A stretch of 64,000 nucleotides of DNA from Kitasatospora aureofaciens (GTDB lineage: Bacteria > Actinomycetota > Actinomycetes > Streptomycetales > Streptomycetaceae): assembly GCF_001188955.3 (NCBI RefSeq), contig NZ_JPRF03000014.1:62001-126000 (forward strand), in the 5' to 3' direction. Numbering within the stretch: position 1 is the first letter of the stretch; each line of letters begins with the position of its first letter. The position numbers and the translations under genes are program-made. Under the pieces are notes generated by a model that was not told the origin of the DNA, made no database searches, and was given only the letters and a program-made list of their open reading frames with translations. Below, one piece after another: positions 52,856 through 62,136 of this stretch.

Positions 52856-54991
52856 ATGGAGCTCTCCCCCTCAGCGCATGTGGACACGTTCTGCCGCGAC
52901 CATCTCCCGCCCTTCGAGCAGTGGCCCGAACTCCTCTTCGAACTTCCGGAGTTGGCCTACCCTGACCGTCTGAACTGCGCGGCCGCCCTGCTCGACGACA
53001 CCATCGCCCGCCTCGGACCCGAACGCCGCTGCCTGCTCACTCCCACCGACCGGTGGAGCTACGGCGAACTGCGCGACCACGCCGACCGGATCGCCCGCCT
53101 GCTCACCGAGGAACTGGAGCTGGTCCCCGGCAACCGCGTCCTGCTGCGCGGACCCAACACCCCCTGGCTGGCCGCCTGTTGGCTCGGCGTGCTGAAGGCC
53201 GGCGGGGTGGCGGTCACCACCATGCCGCTGCTGCGCGCGGCCGAGCTGACCGAACTGGTCCGGATCGCCCGCCCCACCCTCGCCCTGTGCGACCACCGCT
53301 TCCTCGCCGAGCTCGACCGGGCACACGCCCCCGACCTGCGGATACTCCCCTTCGGCGGCCCCGGCCCCGAGGACCTCACCACCCGCTCCGCGAACCAGTG
53401 CCCCGGCTTCACCGCCGTACCGACCGCCGCCGACGACGTCGCGCTGATCGCCTTCACCTCCGGCACCACCGGCCGCCCCAAGGCCACCCTGCACTTCCAC
53501 CGGGACGTCCTGGCCAACGCCGACACCTTCTCCCGCCACCTGCTCCGCCCCACCCCCGACGACCTCTTCGCCGGCACCCCGCCGCTCGGCTTCACCTTCG
53601 GCCTCGGCGGCCTGCTGGTCTTCCCCCTGCGGGCCGGCGCCGCCAGCCTGCTGCTGGAGCAGGCCACGCCCGAGCAGCTCGCCGAGCAGGCCCGGAGCCA
53701 CGGCGTGAGCGTGCTGTTCACCGCGCCGACGGCCTACCGGGCGATCCTGGCCGCCGGGCTGGCCGACCGGCTGGAAGGCGTCCGGCGCTGCGTGTCGGCC
53801 GGCGAGCCGCTGCCCGCCACCGTCTGGAAGGACTTCCACACCGCCACCGGCCGGCGCCTGATCGACGGCATCGGCGCCACCGAGCTGCTGCACGTGTTCA
53901 TCTCGGCCGCCGACGCCGACATCCGCCCGGGCTCCACCGGCCGTCCCGTCCCCGGCTACCGGGCGGCGATACTGGACGCGCAGGGCAACCCGGTGCCGGA
54001 CGGCGAGCCCGGACTGCTCGCCGTGAAGGGCCCGACCGGCTGCCGCTACCTGGACGACGAGCGCCAGCGCGACTACGTCCGCAACGGCTGGAACCTCACC
54101 GGCGACACCTACCTGCGCGACCGCGACGGCTACTTCTGGTACCAGGCCCGCAACGACGACATGATCGTCTCCGCCGGCTACAACATCGCCGGCCCCGAGG
54201 TGGAACAGGCGCTCGCCGCCCACCCCGCCGTCGCCGACTGCGCCGTGGTGGCCGCCCCGGACGAGCGGCGCGGCACGGTGGTCAAGGCGTACGTGGTGCT
54301 GCGCGAGGGCGCTTCGGCCGGCGCGGAGACGGTCAAGGAGCTCCAGGAGCACGTCAAGCGCACCATCGCGCCGTACAAGTACCCGCGTGCCGTCGAGTTC
54401 GTCCCCGAGCTGCCGCGCACCGCGACCGGCAAGCTGCTCCGCGCCGAGCTGCGCAGAAGGGCCGCCGTGACCAAGGACCTGACCCGGGACGTGACCAAGG
54501 ACGTGACCAAGGACCTGCCCCGCACCGCGTCGCAGAACGCGACCCGGAACACGCCGCAGGACGCGCAACAGGCTCCGCTCCCCGCCGCCATCACCGTCGA
54601 GCGCCGGGTCGAGTGGTCGGACACCGACGCCGCCGGGCACTACCACTTCTCCGCCGTGCAGCGCTGGGCCGAGGCCGCCGAGGCGGCGCTGCTGCGCCGG
54701 CTCGGGCTGGCCGAGCTGTTCGGGCGGATCCCCCGGGTGCACTTCGAGGCCGACTACCGCGAGCGGCTCTGGTTCGGGGACGTGGTCCGCACCGAGCTGC
54801 GAGTGGTCCGGGTCGGCGGCTCCTCGCTGCACTACGCCTTCGAGGTGCACGGCCCGACGGGTCTGGCCGCCAGCGGCCGGATGTCGGTGGTGCACGCCGC
54901 GCCGCAGGCCAAGGGGGCCGAGCCCTGGCCCGCACCGGTCCGCCGGGCACTCGCGGAGGCCGGCCCCCAGCAGCCGGAGGTGGTCGCATGA
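52856..54991 (+). CDS. Benzoate/2-aminobenzoate-type CoA ligase fused to a hot-dog thioesterase
   Basis: This is a two-domain protein of 711 residues. Residues 1-540 are an adenylate-forming ligase with TSGTTGRPKATLHFHRD, GYNIAGPEVEQAL and the C-terminal TATGKLLRAEL lysine, close to 2-aminobenzoate/benzoate CoA ligases. Residues 585-690 are a hot-dog-fold acyl-CoA thioesterase (EWSDTDAAGHYHFSAVQRWA). A Lys/Asp-rich linker joins them (TKDLTRDVTKDV). A fusion that activates an aromatic acid to its CoA ester and later hydrolyses a CoA ester fits the downstream monooxygenase. ATG 52856 has the better start. Its stop overlaps the next gene. Confidence 0.88.
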   Translation: MELSPSAHVDTFCRDHLPPFEQWPELLFELPELAYPDRLNCAAALLDDTIARLGPERRCLLTPTDRWSYGELRDHADRIARLLTEELELVPGNRVLLRGPNTPWLAACWLGVLKAGGVAVTTMPLLRAAELTELVRIARPTLALCDHRFLAELDRAHAPDLRILPFGGPGPEDLTTRSANQCPGFTAVPTAADDVALIAFTSGTTGRPKATLHFHRDVLANADTFSRHLLRPTPDDLFAGTPPLGFTFGLGGLLVFPLRAGAASLLLEQATPEQLAEQARSHGVSVLFTAPTAYRAILAAGLADRLEGVRRCVSAGEPLPATVWKDFHTATGRRLIDGIGATELLHVFISAADADIRPGSTGRPVPGYRAAILDAQGNPVPDGEPGLLAVKGPTGCRYLDDERQRDYVRNGWNLTGDTYLRDRDGYFWYQARNDDMIVSAGYNIAGPEVEQALAAHPAVADCAVVAAPDERRGTVVKAYVVLREGASAGAETVKELQEHVKRTIAPYKYPRAVEFVPELPRTATGKLLRAELRRRAAVTKDLTRDVTKDVTKDLPRTASQNATRNTPQDAQQAPLPAAITVERRVEWSDTDAAGHYHFSAVQRWAEAAEAALLRRLGLAELFGRIPRVHFEADYRERLWFGDVVRTELRVVRVGGSSLHYAFEVHGPTGLAASGRMSVVHAAPQAKGAEPWPAPVRRALAEAGPQQPEVVA

Positions 54992-57366
54992 CGGCGCTAC
55001 CCCGCGCATTCCCCGGACCGCAGCGGATCGCGGTGATCGGCGCCGGTCCGGGCGGGCTCTACTTCGCCGCCCTGGCCAAGCAGTTGGCCACCGAGCGGGA
55101 GATCACCGTCTACGAACGCGACGCCCGGGAGCACGAGTTCGGATTCGGCGTGGTGTTCTCCGACGAGACCCTGGACGGCATCGCCCGGGCCGACCCGAAG
55201 GTCTTCGCCGCGATCAGCGCCGAGTTCGCCCGCTGGAGCGACATCGACATCCGCTACGCCGGCCAGGTCCGCACCAGCGGCGGGCACGGTTTCGCCGCCC
55301 TCGACCGCAACCGGCTGCGCGCCGTCCTGCAACAGCGCTGCGCCGAACTGGCGGTGGACGTGCGCTACCGCACGCCCGCCCCGCCGGTCGACCGGCTCAC
55401 CGCCGAGTACGACCTGGTGGTGGCCGCCGACGGCATCCACTCCGGCACCCGGACAGCTCACCCGGACGCCTTCCGCACCGAGCTGGACGAGCGGAACTGC
55501 CGCTACATCTGGCTCGCCACCGACCGGGTCTTCGAGGCCTTCACCTTCATCGTCGAGGAGCTCGACTTCGGCACCCTCCAGGTGCACGCCTACCCGTACA
55601 GCGCCACCCGCTCGACCTTCATCGTCGAGATCGCCGAGGACGCCTGGCGCCGCGCGGGCTTCGAGGCCCTCGCCGCACGCGAGTTGGCACGTGGCGAGAG
55701 CGACACCGCGAGCGTGCGGCGCTGCGCGGAGCTGCTCGCCGGGCACCTGGACGGCCACCGGCTGATCCCCAACGCCTCCCGGTGGATCCGCTTCACCACG
55801 GTGCGCAACGCCAGTTGGCGCCACCGCAACCTCGTCCTGCTCGGCGACGCCGCGCACTCCGCACACTTCTCGATCGGTTCGGGCACCAAGCTGGCCCTGG
55901 AGGACGCCCTCGCCCTGGCCGCCGGACTGAGTGAACAGCCCGCCCTGGACGCCGCCTTGGCGGCCTACGAGGCCGAGCGGCGACCGGTGGTGGAGTCCAC
56001 CCAGCGGGCCGCCCAGGCCAGCCTGGAGTGGTTCGAGACGGTCGGCCGCCGTACCGGCCTGGGCGTCGACCAGTTCGCCTTCAACCTCCTCACCCGCAGC
56101 CGTCGGGTCACCTACGGTGGTCTGCGCGCCCGCGACCCGGAGTTCACGGCCGCCGTGGAGACCGCCGTCGGCGGCTCGTCCGGGGCGCCTCCGATGTTCC
56201 GCCCGCTGAAGCTGGGCGCCCTGGAGCTGCGCAACCGGATCGTCGTCCCGCCGCTCGCCACCTTCACCTCGCCCGACGCACTGCCCAGTGCCTTCGACCG
56301 GGCCCAGCTGACCGCCCACGCGCTCGGCGGCGCCGGGCTGGTGATCGCCGGGATGACGGCCGTCAGCCCCGAGGGCCGGGCCACCGACCGCTGCCCCGGG
56401 CTGTGGACCGACGGCCAGGAGGCCGCCTGGACCGATCTCCTGGACTCGGTGCGAGCGGTGAGCGACACCCCGGTCGGCATCCAGCTCACCCACGCCGGCC
56501 GCCGGGGCGCCACCGCCGCGCCCGGACCGGACGGCATCGGCCGCCCGCTCACCGAGGGCTGGCCGCTGCTCGCCCCCTCGCCCCTGCCCTGGGGCCCCGG
56601 TAGCCCGACCCCGCACGAGGCCAACCAAGTCCAACTGGCTGCCGTGGCCGCCGACTTCGCCGCCTCCGCGGAGCGCGCCGCCCGGGCCGGTTTCGACGTG
56701 CTGGAGCTGCAGTTCGGCCACGGGCACCTGCTCTCCTCCTTCCTCTCTCCGCTCACCAACCGCCGCACCGACCACTACGGCGGCCCGCTCGCCCACCGAC
56801 TGCTGTTCCCGCTGGAGGTACTGGCCGCCGTGCGCGCAGTCTGGCCCGCCGGGCGGCCGCTGCTGGTGCGGATCTCGGCCGCCGACTGGGCGCCCGGCGG
56901 CACCACCGAGACCGCGGCGGTGGCGATCTGCCAGGCCCTCGCCGAGGCCGGGGCGGACGCGGTGGACGTCTCCGCCGGCGAGGTGGTGGCGCACCAGCGG
57001 CCGCCGTACGGGCGCGGCTACCAGACGCCCTTCGCCGAGCTGATCCGCACCTCCACCGGCCTGCCGACCGTCGCGGTCGGCGCGATCTCCGGCCACGACG
57101 ACGCCAACTCCGTCCTGCTGGCCGGCCGTGCCGATCTGGTCGCGATCGGCCGGGCCCAGCTGCACGACCCGTTCTGGACCCTGCACGCCGCGGCCGACCA
57201 GGACTACACCGGCCCCGGCGCCCACTGGCCCGAACCCTGGCTGGCCGGCCGCCGCAGACCGCCGGGCCCCGGCGCCGACCGGGTCGCCCCCCGGCTGCAC
57301 CTGCTGAGCGAACCCGCCCCGCCCGTCCACCGCCGCTGGCTGCCGACCGCCCCGCCGAAGGAGTGA
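54988..57366 (+). CDS. Salicylyl-CoA 5-hydroxylase/anthraniloyl-CoA monooxygenase-type double flavoprotein
   Basis: This 792-residue protein is a fusion of two flavoenzymes. Residues 1-385 are a FAD monooxygenase with [14 protein letters not shown], the DG segment and [20 protein letters not shown]. Residues 400-780 are an old-yellow-enzyme-type FMN domain ([52 protein letters not shown]). This is the architecture of 2-aminobenzoyl-CoA monooxygenase/reductase and salicylyl-CoA 5-hydroxylase. It should hydroxylate the ring at C5 of the activated 2-substituted benzoyl-CoA. ATG overlaps the ligase stop (ATGA). Confidence 0.92.
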   Translation: MTALPRAFPGPQRIAVIGAGPGGLYFAALAKQLATEREITVYERDAREHEFGFGVVFSDETLDGIARADPKVFAAISAEFARWSDIDIRYAGQVRTSGGHGFAALDRNRLRAVLQQRCAELAVDVRYRTPAPPVDRLTAEYDLVVAADGIHSGTRTAHPDAFRTELDERNCRYIWLATDRVFEAFTFIVEELDFGTLQVHAYPYSATRSTFIVEIAEDAWRRAGFEALAARELARGESDTASVRRCAELLAGHLDGHRLIPNASRWIRFTTVRNASWRHRNLVLLGDAAHSAHFSIGSGTKLALEDALALAAGLSEQPALDAALAAYEAERRPVVESTQRAAQASLEWFETVGRRTGLGVDQFAFNLLTRSRRVTYGGLRARDPEFTAAVETAVGGSSGAPPMFRPLKLGALELRNRIVVPPLATFTSPDALPSAFDRAQLTAHALGGAGLVIAGMTAVSPEGRATDRCPGLWTDGQEAAWTDLLDSVRAVSDTPVGIQLTHAGRRGATAAPGPDGIGRPLTEGWPLLAPSPLPWGPGSPTPHEANQVQLAAVAADFAASAERAARAGFDVLELQFGHGHLLSSFLSPLTNRRTDHYGGPLAHRLLFPLEVLAAVRAVWPAGRPLLVRISAADWAPGGTTETAAVAICQALAEAGADAVDVSAGEVVAHQRPPYGRGYQTPFAELIRTSTGLPTVAVGAISGHDDANSVLLAGRADLVAIGRAQLHDPFWTLHAAADQDYTGPGAHWPEPWLAGRRRPPGPGADRVAPRLHLLSEPAPPVHRRWLPTAPPKE

Positions 57367-57368
57367 CC

Positions 57369-58340
57369 ATGCTGGACCTGCCCCGCTTCACCGCCGCAGC
57401 CGTGCAGGCCGCCCCGGTCTACCTCGACCCGGCCGCGACCGTGGACAAGGCCGTCGCCCTGATCCAGGAGGCGGCCCGGCACGGCGCCGGACTGGTGGTC
57501 TTCCCCGAGGTCTTCGTGCCCGGCTACCCGTACTGGAACTGGACGATGACCCCGGTGCAGGGCTCGCCCTGGTACGAGCGGCTGTACCGCGCCGCCGTGA
57601 ACGTCCCCGGGCCGTACGTCGACACCCTGCGCGCCGCCGCCCGGCAGGCCGGCGTGGTGCTGGTGATCGGCGTCAACGAGCGAGGCCGGCACAGCCTCGG
57701 GGTGCTGTACAACACCCTGCTGGTCATCGGATCGGACGGCGAACTGCTCGGCGTGCACCGCAAGTTGGTGCCGACCTGGGCCGAGAAGCTGACCTGGACG
57801 CCGGGCGACGGCAGCTCGCTGCGGGTGCACCGCACGGCCGTCGGCCCGCTCGGCGCGCTCGCCTGCGGGGAGAACACCAACACCCTGGCCCGCTTCACCC
57901 TCCTCGCGCAGGGCGAACTCGTCCACGCCGCCAGCTACATCGCCCTGCCGGTGGCCCCCGAGGACTACGACATGGCCGAGGCGATCGCACTGCGCGCCGC
58001 CGCCCACTGCTTCGAGGGCAAGCTGTTCACCGTGGTCTCCTGCTCGACAATCTCGCCGGAGATGGTCGACCTGATCGCCGGGGAGGACCAGCAGGTCCGC
58101 AAGCAGCTCGCCCGCCCGCGCAACGCGCTCTCCGGGATCTTCGGCCCGGACGGCCGGGCGGTCACCGAGTCGCTGGTCGACGAGGAGGGCATCGTCTACG
58201 CCGAGATCGACCTCGGCCGGTGCGTCCAGCCCAAGCAGATGCACGACATCGTCGGCCACTACAACCGCTTCGACGTGTTCCAACTGCACGTGAACGACCG
58301 CCCACTGCGGCCCCTGGTGCTCCCCGAGGAGGAGGCATGA
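57369..58340 (+). CDS. Nitrilase
   Basis: This 323-residue CN-hydrolase superfamily member has the triad Glu47 (VVFPEVFVPGY), Lys132 (HRKLVPTWAEKL) and Cys166 (LACGENTN). The CGENTN site is that of true nitrilases, which turn nitriles to carboxylic acids and ammonia, rather than amidases. The protein is cytosolic. ATG 57369 follows GAAGGAG by five bases; GTG 57363 is the other option. In this operon it likely supplies the aromatic acid (or a precursor) from a nitrile. Stop overlaps the next ATG. Confidence 0.88.
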   Translation: MLDLPRFTAAAVQAAPVYLDPAATVDKAVALIQEAARHGAGLVVFPEVFVPGYPYWNWTMTPVQGSPWYERLYRAAVNVPGPYVDTLRAAARQAGVVLVIGVNERGRHSLGVLYNTLLVIGSDGELLGVHRKLVPTWAEKLTWTPGDGSSLRVHRTAVGPLGALACGENTNTLARFTLLAQGELVHAASYIALPVAPEDYDMAEAIALRAAAHCFEGKLFTVVSCSTISPEMVDLIAGEDQQVRKQLARPRNALSGIFGPDGRAVTESLVDEEGIVYAEIDLGRCVQPKQMHDIVGHYNRFDVFQLHVNDRPLRPLVLPEEEA

Positions 58341-59461
58341 CCAGCGAGAACAGCTACGACGACGAACGGATCGGCCGGGCCCGCGTCAACGACAGCCCCG
58401 AACTTCTCGCCTACTACGAGGAGTTGGCCAAGCACGAGGCCGGCGCCCTGTGGACGGTGGCGAACGAGATCGAACCCTGGTACCCGCAGCCGAAGTCCGT
58501 CCCCGTGCTGTGGCGCTACGCCGACCTGCGTCCGCTGGTCCGCAAGGCGCTCCCGCTGGTGAAGGCCGACGACGCGGGCCGCCGGGTGGTCATGCTGGTC
58601 AATCCCGGCCGACGCGAACTCAGCGCCGCCGTCGGCCTGTTGTACACCGGCCTGCAGATCATGGGCCCCGGCGAGGCGATGACCGCCCACCGTCACCAGG
58701 CCTCCGCGCTGCGCTTCGTCCACGAGGGCGCCGGCGCCTGGACGGTCGTGGACGGGCAGAAGCTCAAGGTCGGTCCGCGCGACTTCGCGATCACCCCCAA
58801 CAACACCTGGCACGAGCACGGCAACGAGGCCGAGGACCACCCGGTGATCTGGCAGGACGGCCTGGACATCCCGCTGGTCAACACCCTCGACGCCAACTTC
58901 TACGAGGTCCACCCCGAGCTCTACCAGCGTCCCGGCCCGGTGACGAACTCCTCGCTGCTCAGCTACGGCGGCAACCTGCTCCCGTACGGCGCCGAGAAGT
59001 GGACCCGCCCGTACTCCCCGCTGCTCGGCTGGCCCTGGGAACCCAGCTACCACGCGCTGTGCCAACTCGCCCGCGCCACCGAGGGATCCCCGTACGACGG
59101 CGTGATCATGGAGTACACCAACCCGGTCACCGGCGGCCCGGTGATGCCCACCATGGCCGCCCACCTGCAGCTGCTGCGCCCCGGCCAGGCCACCCGGGCC
59201 CACCGGCACACCGGTTCGGTCGTCTACACGGCGGCCAAGGGGCGCGGCGTCTCGGTGATCGCCGGGCAGCGCTTCGAGTGGCAGCAGGGCGACATCTTCG
59301 TGGTGCCGTCCTGGGCCTGGCACGAGCACGCGAACCTCGACCAGGGCGAGGACGCCTGCCTGTTCTCCTTCAACGACTTCCCGGTGATGCACTCGCTCGG
59401 CCTCTACCGCGAGGAGCCCTATCCGGACCACGACGGGCACCAGCCCACCACCAACCCGTAA
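58337..59461 (+). CDS. Gentisate 1,2-dioxygenase
   Basis: This 374-residue bicupin enzyme opens the gentisate ring to maleylpyruvate using ferrous iron. The N-terminal cupin has His118/His120 (MTAHRHQASALRFVHEG) and His159/His161 (NNTWHEHGNE), the usual ligands; a similar pattern in the C-terminal cupin (RAHRHTGSVVY, SWAWHEHANL) is the partly degenerate second site. The length matches the family. ATG 58337 overlaps the nitrilase stop. Confidence 0.93.
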   Translation: MTSENSYDDERIGRARVNDSPELLAYYEELAKHEAGALWTVANEIEPWYPQPKSVPVLWRYADLRPLVRKALPLVKADDAGRRVVMLVNPGRRELSAAVGLLYTGLQIMGPGEAMTAHRHQASALRFVHEGAGAWTVVDGQKLKVGPRDFAITPNNTWHEHGNEAEDHPVIWQDGLDIPLVNTLDANFYEVHPELYQRPGPVTNSSLLSYGGNLLPYGAEKWTRPYSPLLGWPWEPSYHALCQLARATEGSPYDGVIMEYTNPVTGGPVMPTMAAHLQLLRPGQATRAHRHTGSVVYTAAKGRGVSVIAGQRFEWQQGDIFVVPSWAWHEHANLDQGEDACLFSFNDFPVMHSLGLYREEPYPDHDGHQPTTNP

Positions 59462-59477
59462 CAGGAGCCCTGGAACC

Positions 59478-60371
59478 ATGCACCTGCTCACCTACTGCAT
59501 CGACGGCGACGAAACCCCCCGCCTGGGCGCCCGGATCGGTGCCGACCGGGTCGCCGATCTGACCGCCCTCGCCTCTGCCGCCGGAGTGCAACTCCCCGGA
59601 AGCGTGCTGGAGTTGATCCGTGCCGGCAAACCCGCTCTGAGCACCGCCCGGCAGCTGCTCGGCGACGCGCCGGACACCCGGCCGCTCGCCGAGGTGTCGC
59701 TGCGCGCCCCGCTGCGCCCGGGAAAGATCGTCGGCGTCGGCCTCAACTACGTGGAGCACGTGGACGAGTCGCACCGCAGTCTGGACACCGACCGCGAACT
59801 CCCCGACCGTCCGGTGCTGTTCGGCAAGCCCGCCACCGCCGTCACCGGCCACGGCCAGCCGATCCTGCACAACGCCGACCTCACCAAGCAGCTCGACTGG
59901 GAGTGCGAACTCGCCGTCGTCATCGGCGAACCCGCCCGCCGGGTGAGCGAACAGGACGCCTGGCGACACGTGTTCGGCTACAGCATCGTCAACGACGTCA
60001 GCGCCCGCGACCAGCGCCGCTCCGGCCAGTGGTTCTTCTCCAAGGGCCAGGACAGCTACGCGCCGTTCGGCCCGGTCGTGGTCACCGCCGACGAGATCCC
60101 CGACCCGCAGCGGCTCGACCTCTCGCTGCGGGTCAACGGCGAGCTGCGGCAGAACTCCAACACCCGCCACATGCTGTTCGGCATCGCCCGGCTGATCGCC
60201 GACATCTCCGCCGGCATGACCCTGGAGCCCGGGGACGTGATCGCCACCGGCTCCCCCTCGGGGGTGGGCGCCGGGATGGTCCCGCCGCAGTTCCTGCAGC
60301 CTGGCGACCTGGTGGAGGCCACCATCGAACGGATCGGCACCCTCGCCAACCCCGTGATCGACGCCCGCTGA
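59478..60371 (+). CDS. FAH-fold hydrolase (maleylpyruvate/fumarylpyruvate hydrolase)
   Basis: This 297-residue enzyme of the fumarylacetoacetate hydrolase fold has LDWECELAVVIG with metal-binding Glu residues and NDVSARDQRRSGQWFFSKGQ with the Asp-Gln of the family. It hydrolyses an acylpyruvate to pyruvate plus a dicarboxylic acid. Since the next gene encodes maleate isomerase and no maleylpyruvate isomerase is present, it probably cleaves maleylpyruvate directly. ATG 59478. The following 114 bases contain a repeated spacer. Confidence 0.88.
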   Translation: MHLLTYCIDGDETPRLGARIGADRVADLTALASAAGVQLPGSVLELIRAGKPALSTARQLLGDAPDTRPLAEVSLRAPLRPGKIVGVGLNYVEHVDESHRSLDTDRELPDRPVLFGKPATAVTGHGQPILHNADLTKQLDWECELAVVIGEPARRVSEQDAWRHVFGYSIVNDVSARDQRRSGQWFFSKGQDSYAPFGPVVVTADEIPDPQRLDLSLRVNGELRQNSNTRHMLFGIARLIADISAGMTLEPGDVIATGSPSGVGAGMVPPQFLQPGDLVEATIERIGTLANPVIDAR

Positions 60372-60380
60372 AGCAAGGCC

Positions 60381-60476
60381 CGCCGCATCGACACCCGCGA
60401 ATCGACACCCGCCGAATCGACACCCGCCGAATCGACACCCGTCGGACCAACGCCCGCCGCATCGACACCCGCCGAG
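60381..60476 (+). repeat. 15-bp tandem repeat between operon genes
   Basis: About six copies of CGCCGAATCGACACC (with one 12-base copy and one diverged copy) fill most of the gap between the FAH-fold gene and the maleate isomerase gene. It is non-coding, inside the operon, with the ribosome site (60477-60481, AGGAG) directly after it. Confidence 0.8.
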
Positions 60477-60485
60477 AGGAGTCCG

Positions 60486-61244
60486 GTGCAGATGACCACC
60501 TACCGGATCGGCCAGATCGTCCCGAGCTCCAACGTCACCATGGAGACCGAGGTCCCCGCCCTGCTGCGGGCCCGCGAGGCGGTCGCCCCCGAACGGTTCA
60601 CCTTCCACTCCAGCCGGATGCGGATGACCAGGGTCACCCCCGAGCAACTGCGCGCCATGGACGCCGAGTCCGACCGCTGCGCCGCCGAGCTCTCGGACGC
60701 CCGGGTCGACGTGATCGGCTACGCGTGCCTGGTCGCGGTGATGGCCACCGGCCCCGGCTACCACCGCGAGGCCGAACAGCGGCTGCACCGCCGTACGGTC
60801 GAGAACGGCGCGCCCGCACCCGTGGTCACCAGCGCCGGGGCCCTGGTGGCCGGCCTGCGGACGCTCGGCGCGAAGAAGGTCGCGATGGTCACCCCCTACC
60901 TGCGGCCGCTGGCCCGGACGGTGGTCGACTACCTCGCCCAGGAGGGCATCGAGGTGCTCGACCACGCCGCCCTGGAGATCGCCGACAACCTGGACGTGGC
61001 GGCCCACGACCCGGCCCGGCTGCCCGCGATCGCCAAGGGCCTCTCGCACGGCGGGGCCGACGCCGTGGTGCTCTCCGCCTGCGTGCAGATGCCCTCGCTG
61101 TCCGCCGTCGAGGAGACCGAGCAGCAACTCGGCAAGCCGGTGGTCTCGGCCGCGATCTGCACCACCCACCAGCTGCTGCGGGCGCTCGGCCTGCCCGCCG
61201 TCGCTCCGGGCGCCGGGCACCTGCTCTCCGGCGCCTACGCGTAG
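60486..61244 (+). CDS. Maleate cis-trans isomerase
   Basis: This 252-residue Asp/Glu racemase superfamily enzyme has its catalytic cysteines in YACLVAVMATG (Cys81) and LSACVQMPS (Cys199), numbered from GTG 60486. The spacing of 118 residues equals that of NicE-type maleate isomerases. It converts maleate to fumarate, which enters the citric acid cycle. ATG 60492 is an alternative start; the AGGAG box spacing favours GTG. In the operon it finishes the gentisate route. Confidence 0.9.
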   Translation: MQMTTYRIGQIVPSSNVTMETEVPALLRAREAVAPERFTFHSSRMRMTRVTPEQLRAMDAESDRCAAELSDARVDVIGYACLVAVMATGPGYHREAEQRLHRRTVENGAPAPVVTSAGALVAGLRTLGAKKVAMVTPYLRPLARTVVDYLAQEGIEVLDHAALEIADNLDVAAHDPARLPAIAKGLSHGGADAVVLSACVQMPSLSAVEETEQQLGKPVVSAAICTTHQLLRALGLPAVAPGAGHLLSGAYA

Positions 61245-61293
61245 AGCCGCCCCGCTATGATCACCACCAGCCGTCGGGGAGGAGGGTCCGCAC

Positions 61294-62136
61294 ATGCCGG
61301 AGAGCACGGCCCGGCCCAGCTCCCTGATCCACACCGTCTACGGCGAGTTCGTCCGCCGCCTCGGCGGCTGGATATCGATCGCCGACCTGATCGCGCTGAT
61401 GGCCGAGCTGGACGTCGACGCCCCGGCCGTCCGCTCGGCCACCTCCCGGCTGAAGAAGGCCGGCACCCTGCTCCAGGAGCGCCGCGCCGGCACCGGCTAC
61501 CGGCTCTCCCCCGCGATGGCCCCGGTCTTCGACGAGGGCGACCGCCGGATCTTCCACAGTCTGGAGCCCGCCGAGCTCGCCGACGGCTGGGTGGTGGCGG
61601 TCTTCTCGGTGCCCGAGTCCGAACGCGCCCACCGCCACCAGCTGCGCTCCCGGCTCAGCTGGCTCGGCTTCGGCAACGCCGCCCCCGGGGTCTGGCTGGC
61701 CCCCGCCCGGCTGCTGCCGGACGCCCGGCTGCTGCTGGAACGCCTGGGCCTGAGCGCCTACGTGCACCTCTTCCTCTCCGCCGAGTACGCCGGCTTCGCC
61801 GAACTCCGCACGGCGGTGGCGAGTTGGTGGGACCTCCCGGCGATCGAGGCGCAGTACGCGGCCTTCACCGACGCCTGGCGCCCGCTCGCCGAGGAGTTGC
61901 GCGGGCGGGCGCGGATCGACCCGGCCGAGGCCTTCCGGGACTACGTACCGATGCTCACCCAGTGGCGCCGGCTGCCGTACCTCGACCCCGGGCTGCCCGA
62001 ACCGCTGCTGCCCGCTAACTGGAACGCCGTCCCGGCCCGCGCCGTGTTCACGGAGGTGCACGGGCTGCTCGCCGGACCGAGCCTGCGGTTCGTCGAGAAG
62101 GTCACCGGACTGTCGCACCCCCAGGAGCTGCCATGA
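61294..62136 (+). CDS. PaaX-family transcriptional regulator
   Basis: This 280-residue protein has an N-terminal winged helix (residues 10-75, GEFVRRLGGWISIADLIALM and VRSATSRLKKAGTLLQ) and the C-terminal PaaX domain. PaaX-type repressors release DNA when an aryl-CoA ester binds, which fits an operon built on CoA-activated aromatics. A likely operator overlaps the operon promoter (52797-52815). The ATG at 61294 is preceded by GGAGGAGGG. Its stop overlaps the amidohydrolase start. Confidence 0.9.
   Translation: MPESTARPSSLIHTVYGEFVRRLGGWISIADLIALMAELDVDAPAVRSATSRLKKAGTLLQERRAGTGYRLSPAMAPVFDEGDRRIFHSLEPAELADGWVVAVFSVPESERAHRHQLRSRLSWLGFGNAAPGVWLAPARLLPDARLLLERLGLSAYVHLFLSAEYAGFAELRTAVASWWDLPAIEAQYAAFTDAWRPLAEELRGRARIDPAEAFRDYVPMLTQWRRLPYLDPGLPEPLLPANWNAVPARAVFTEVHGLLAGPSLRFVEKVTGLSHPQELP

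Noticed and set aside
54997..57330. Long minus-strand frame opposite the monooxygenase
   Set aside because: No family motifs; an artefact of GC-skewed third positions.
53053..57366. Open frame of over 1,400 codons across the ligase and monooxygenase genes
   Set aside because: Its second part is the real monooxygenase frame; the upstream half is antisense-like Arg/Pro-rich and out of frame with the ligase.
60381..60476. CRISPR-like repeat array
   Set aside because: Repeats are contiguous with no unique spacers; a minisatellite.
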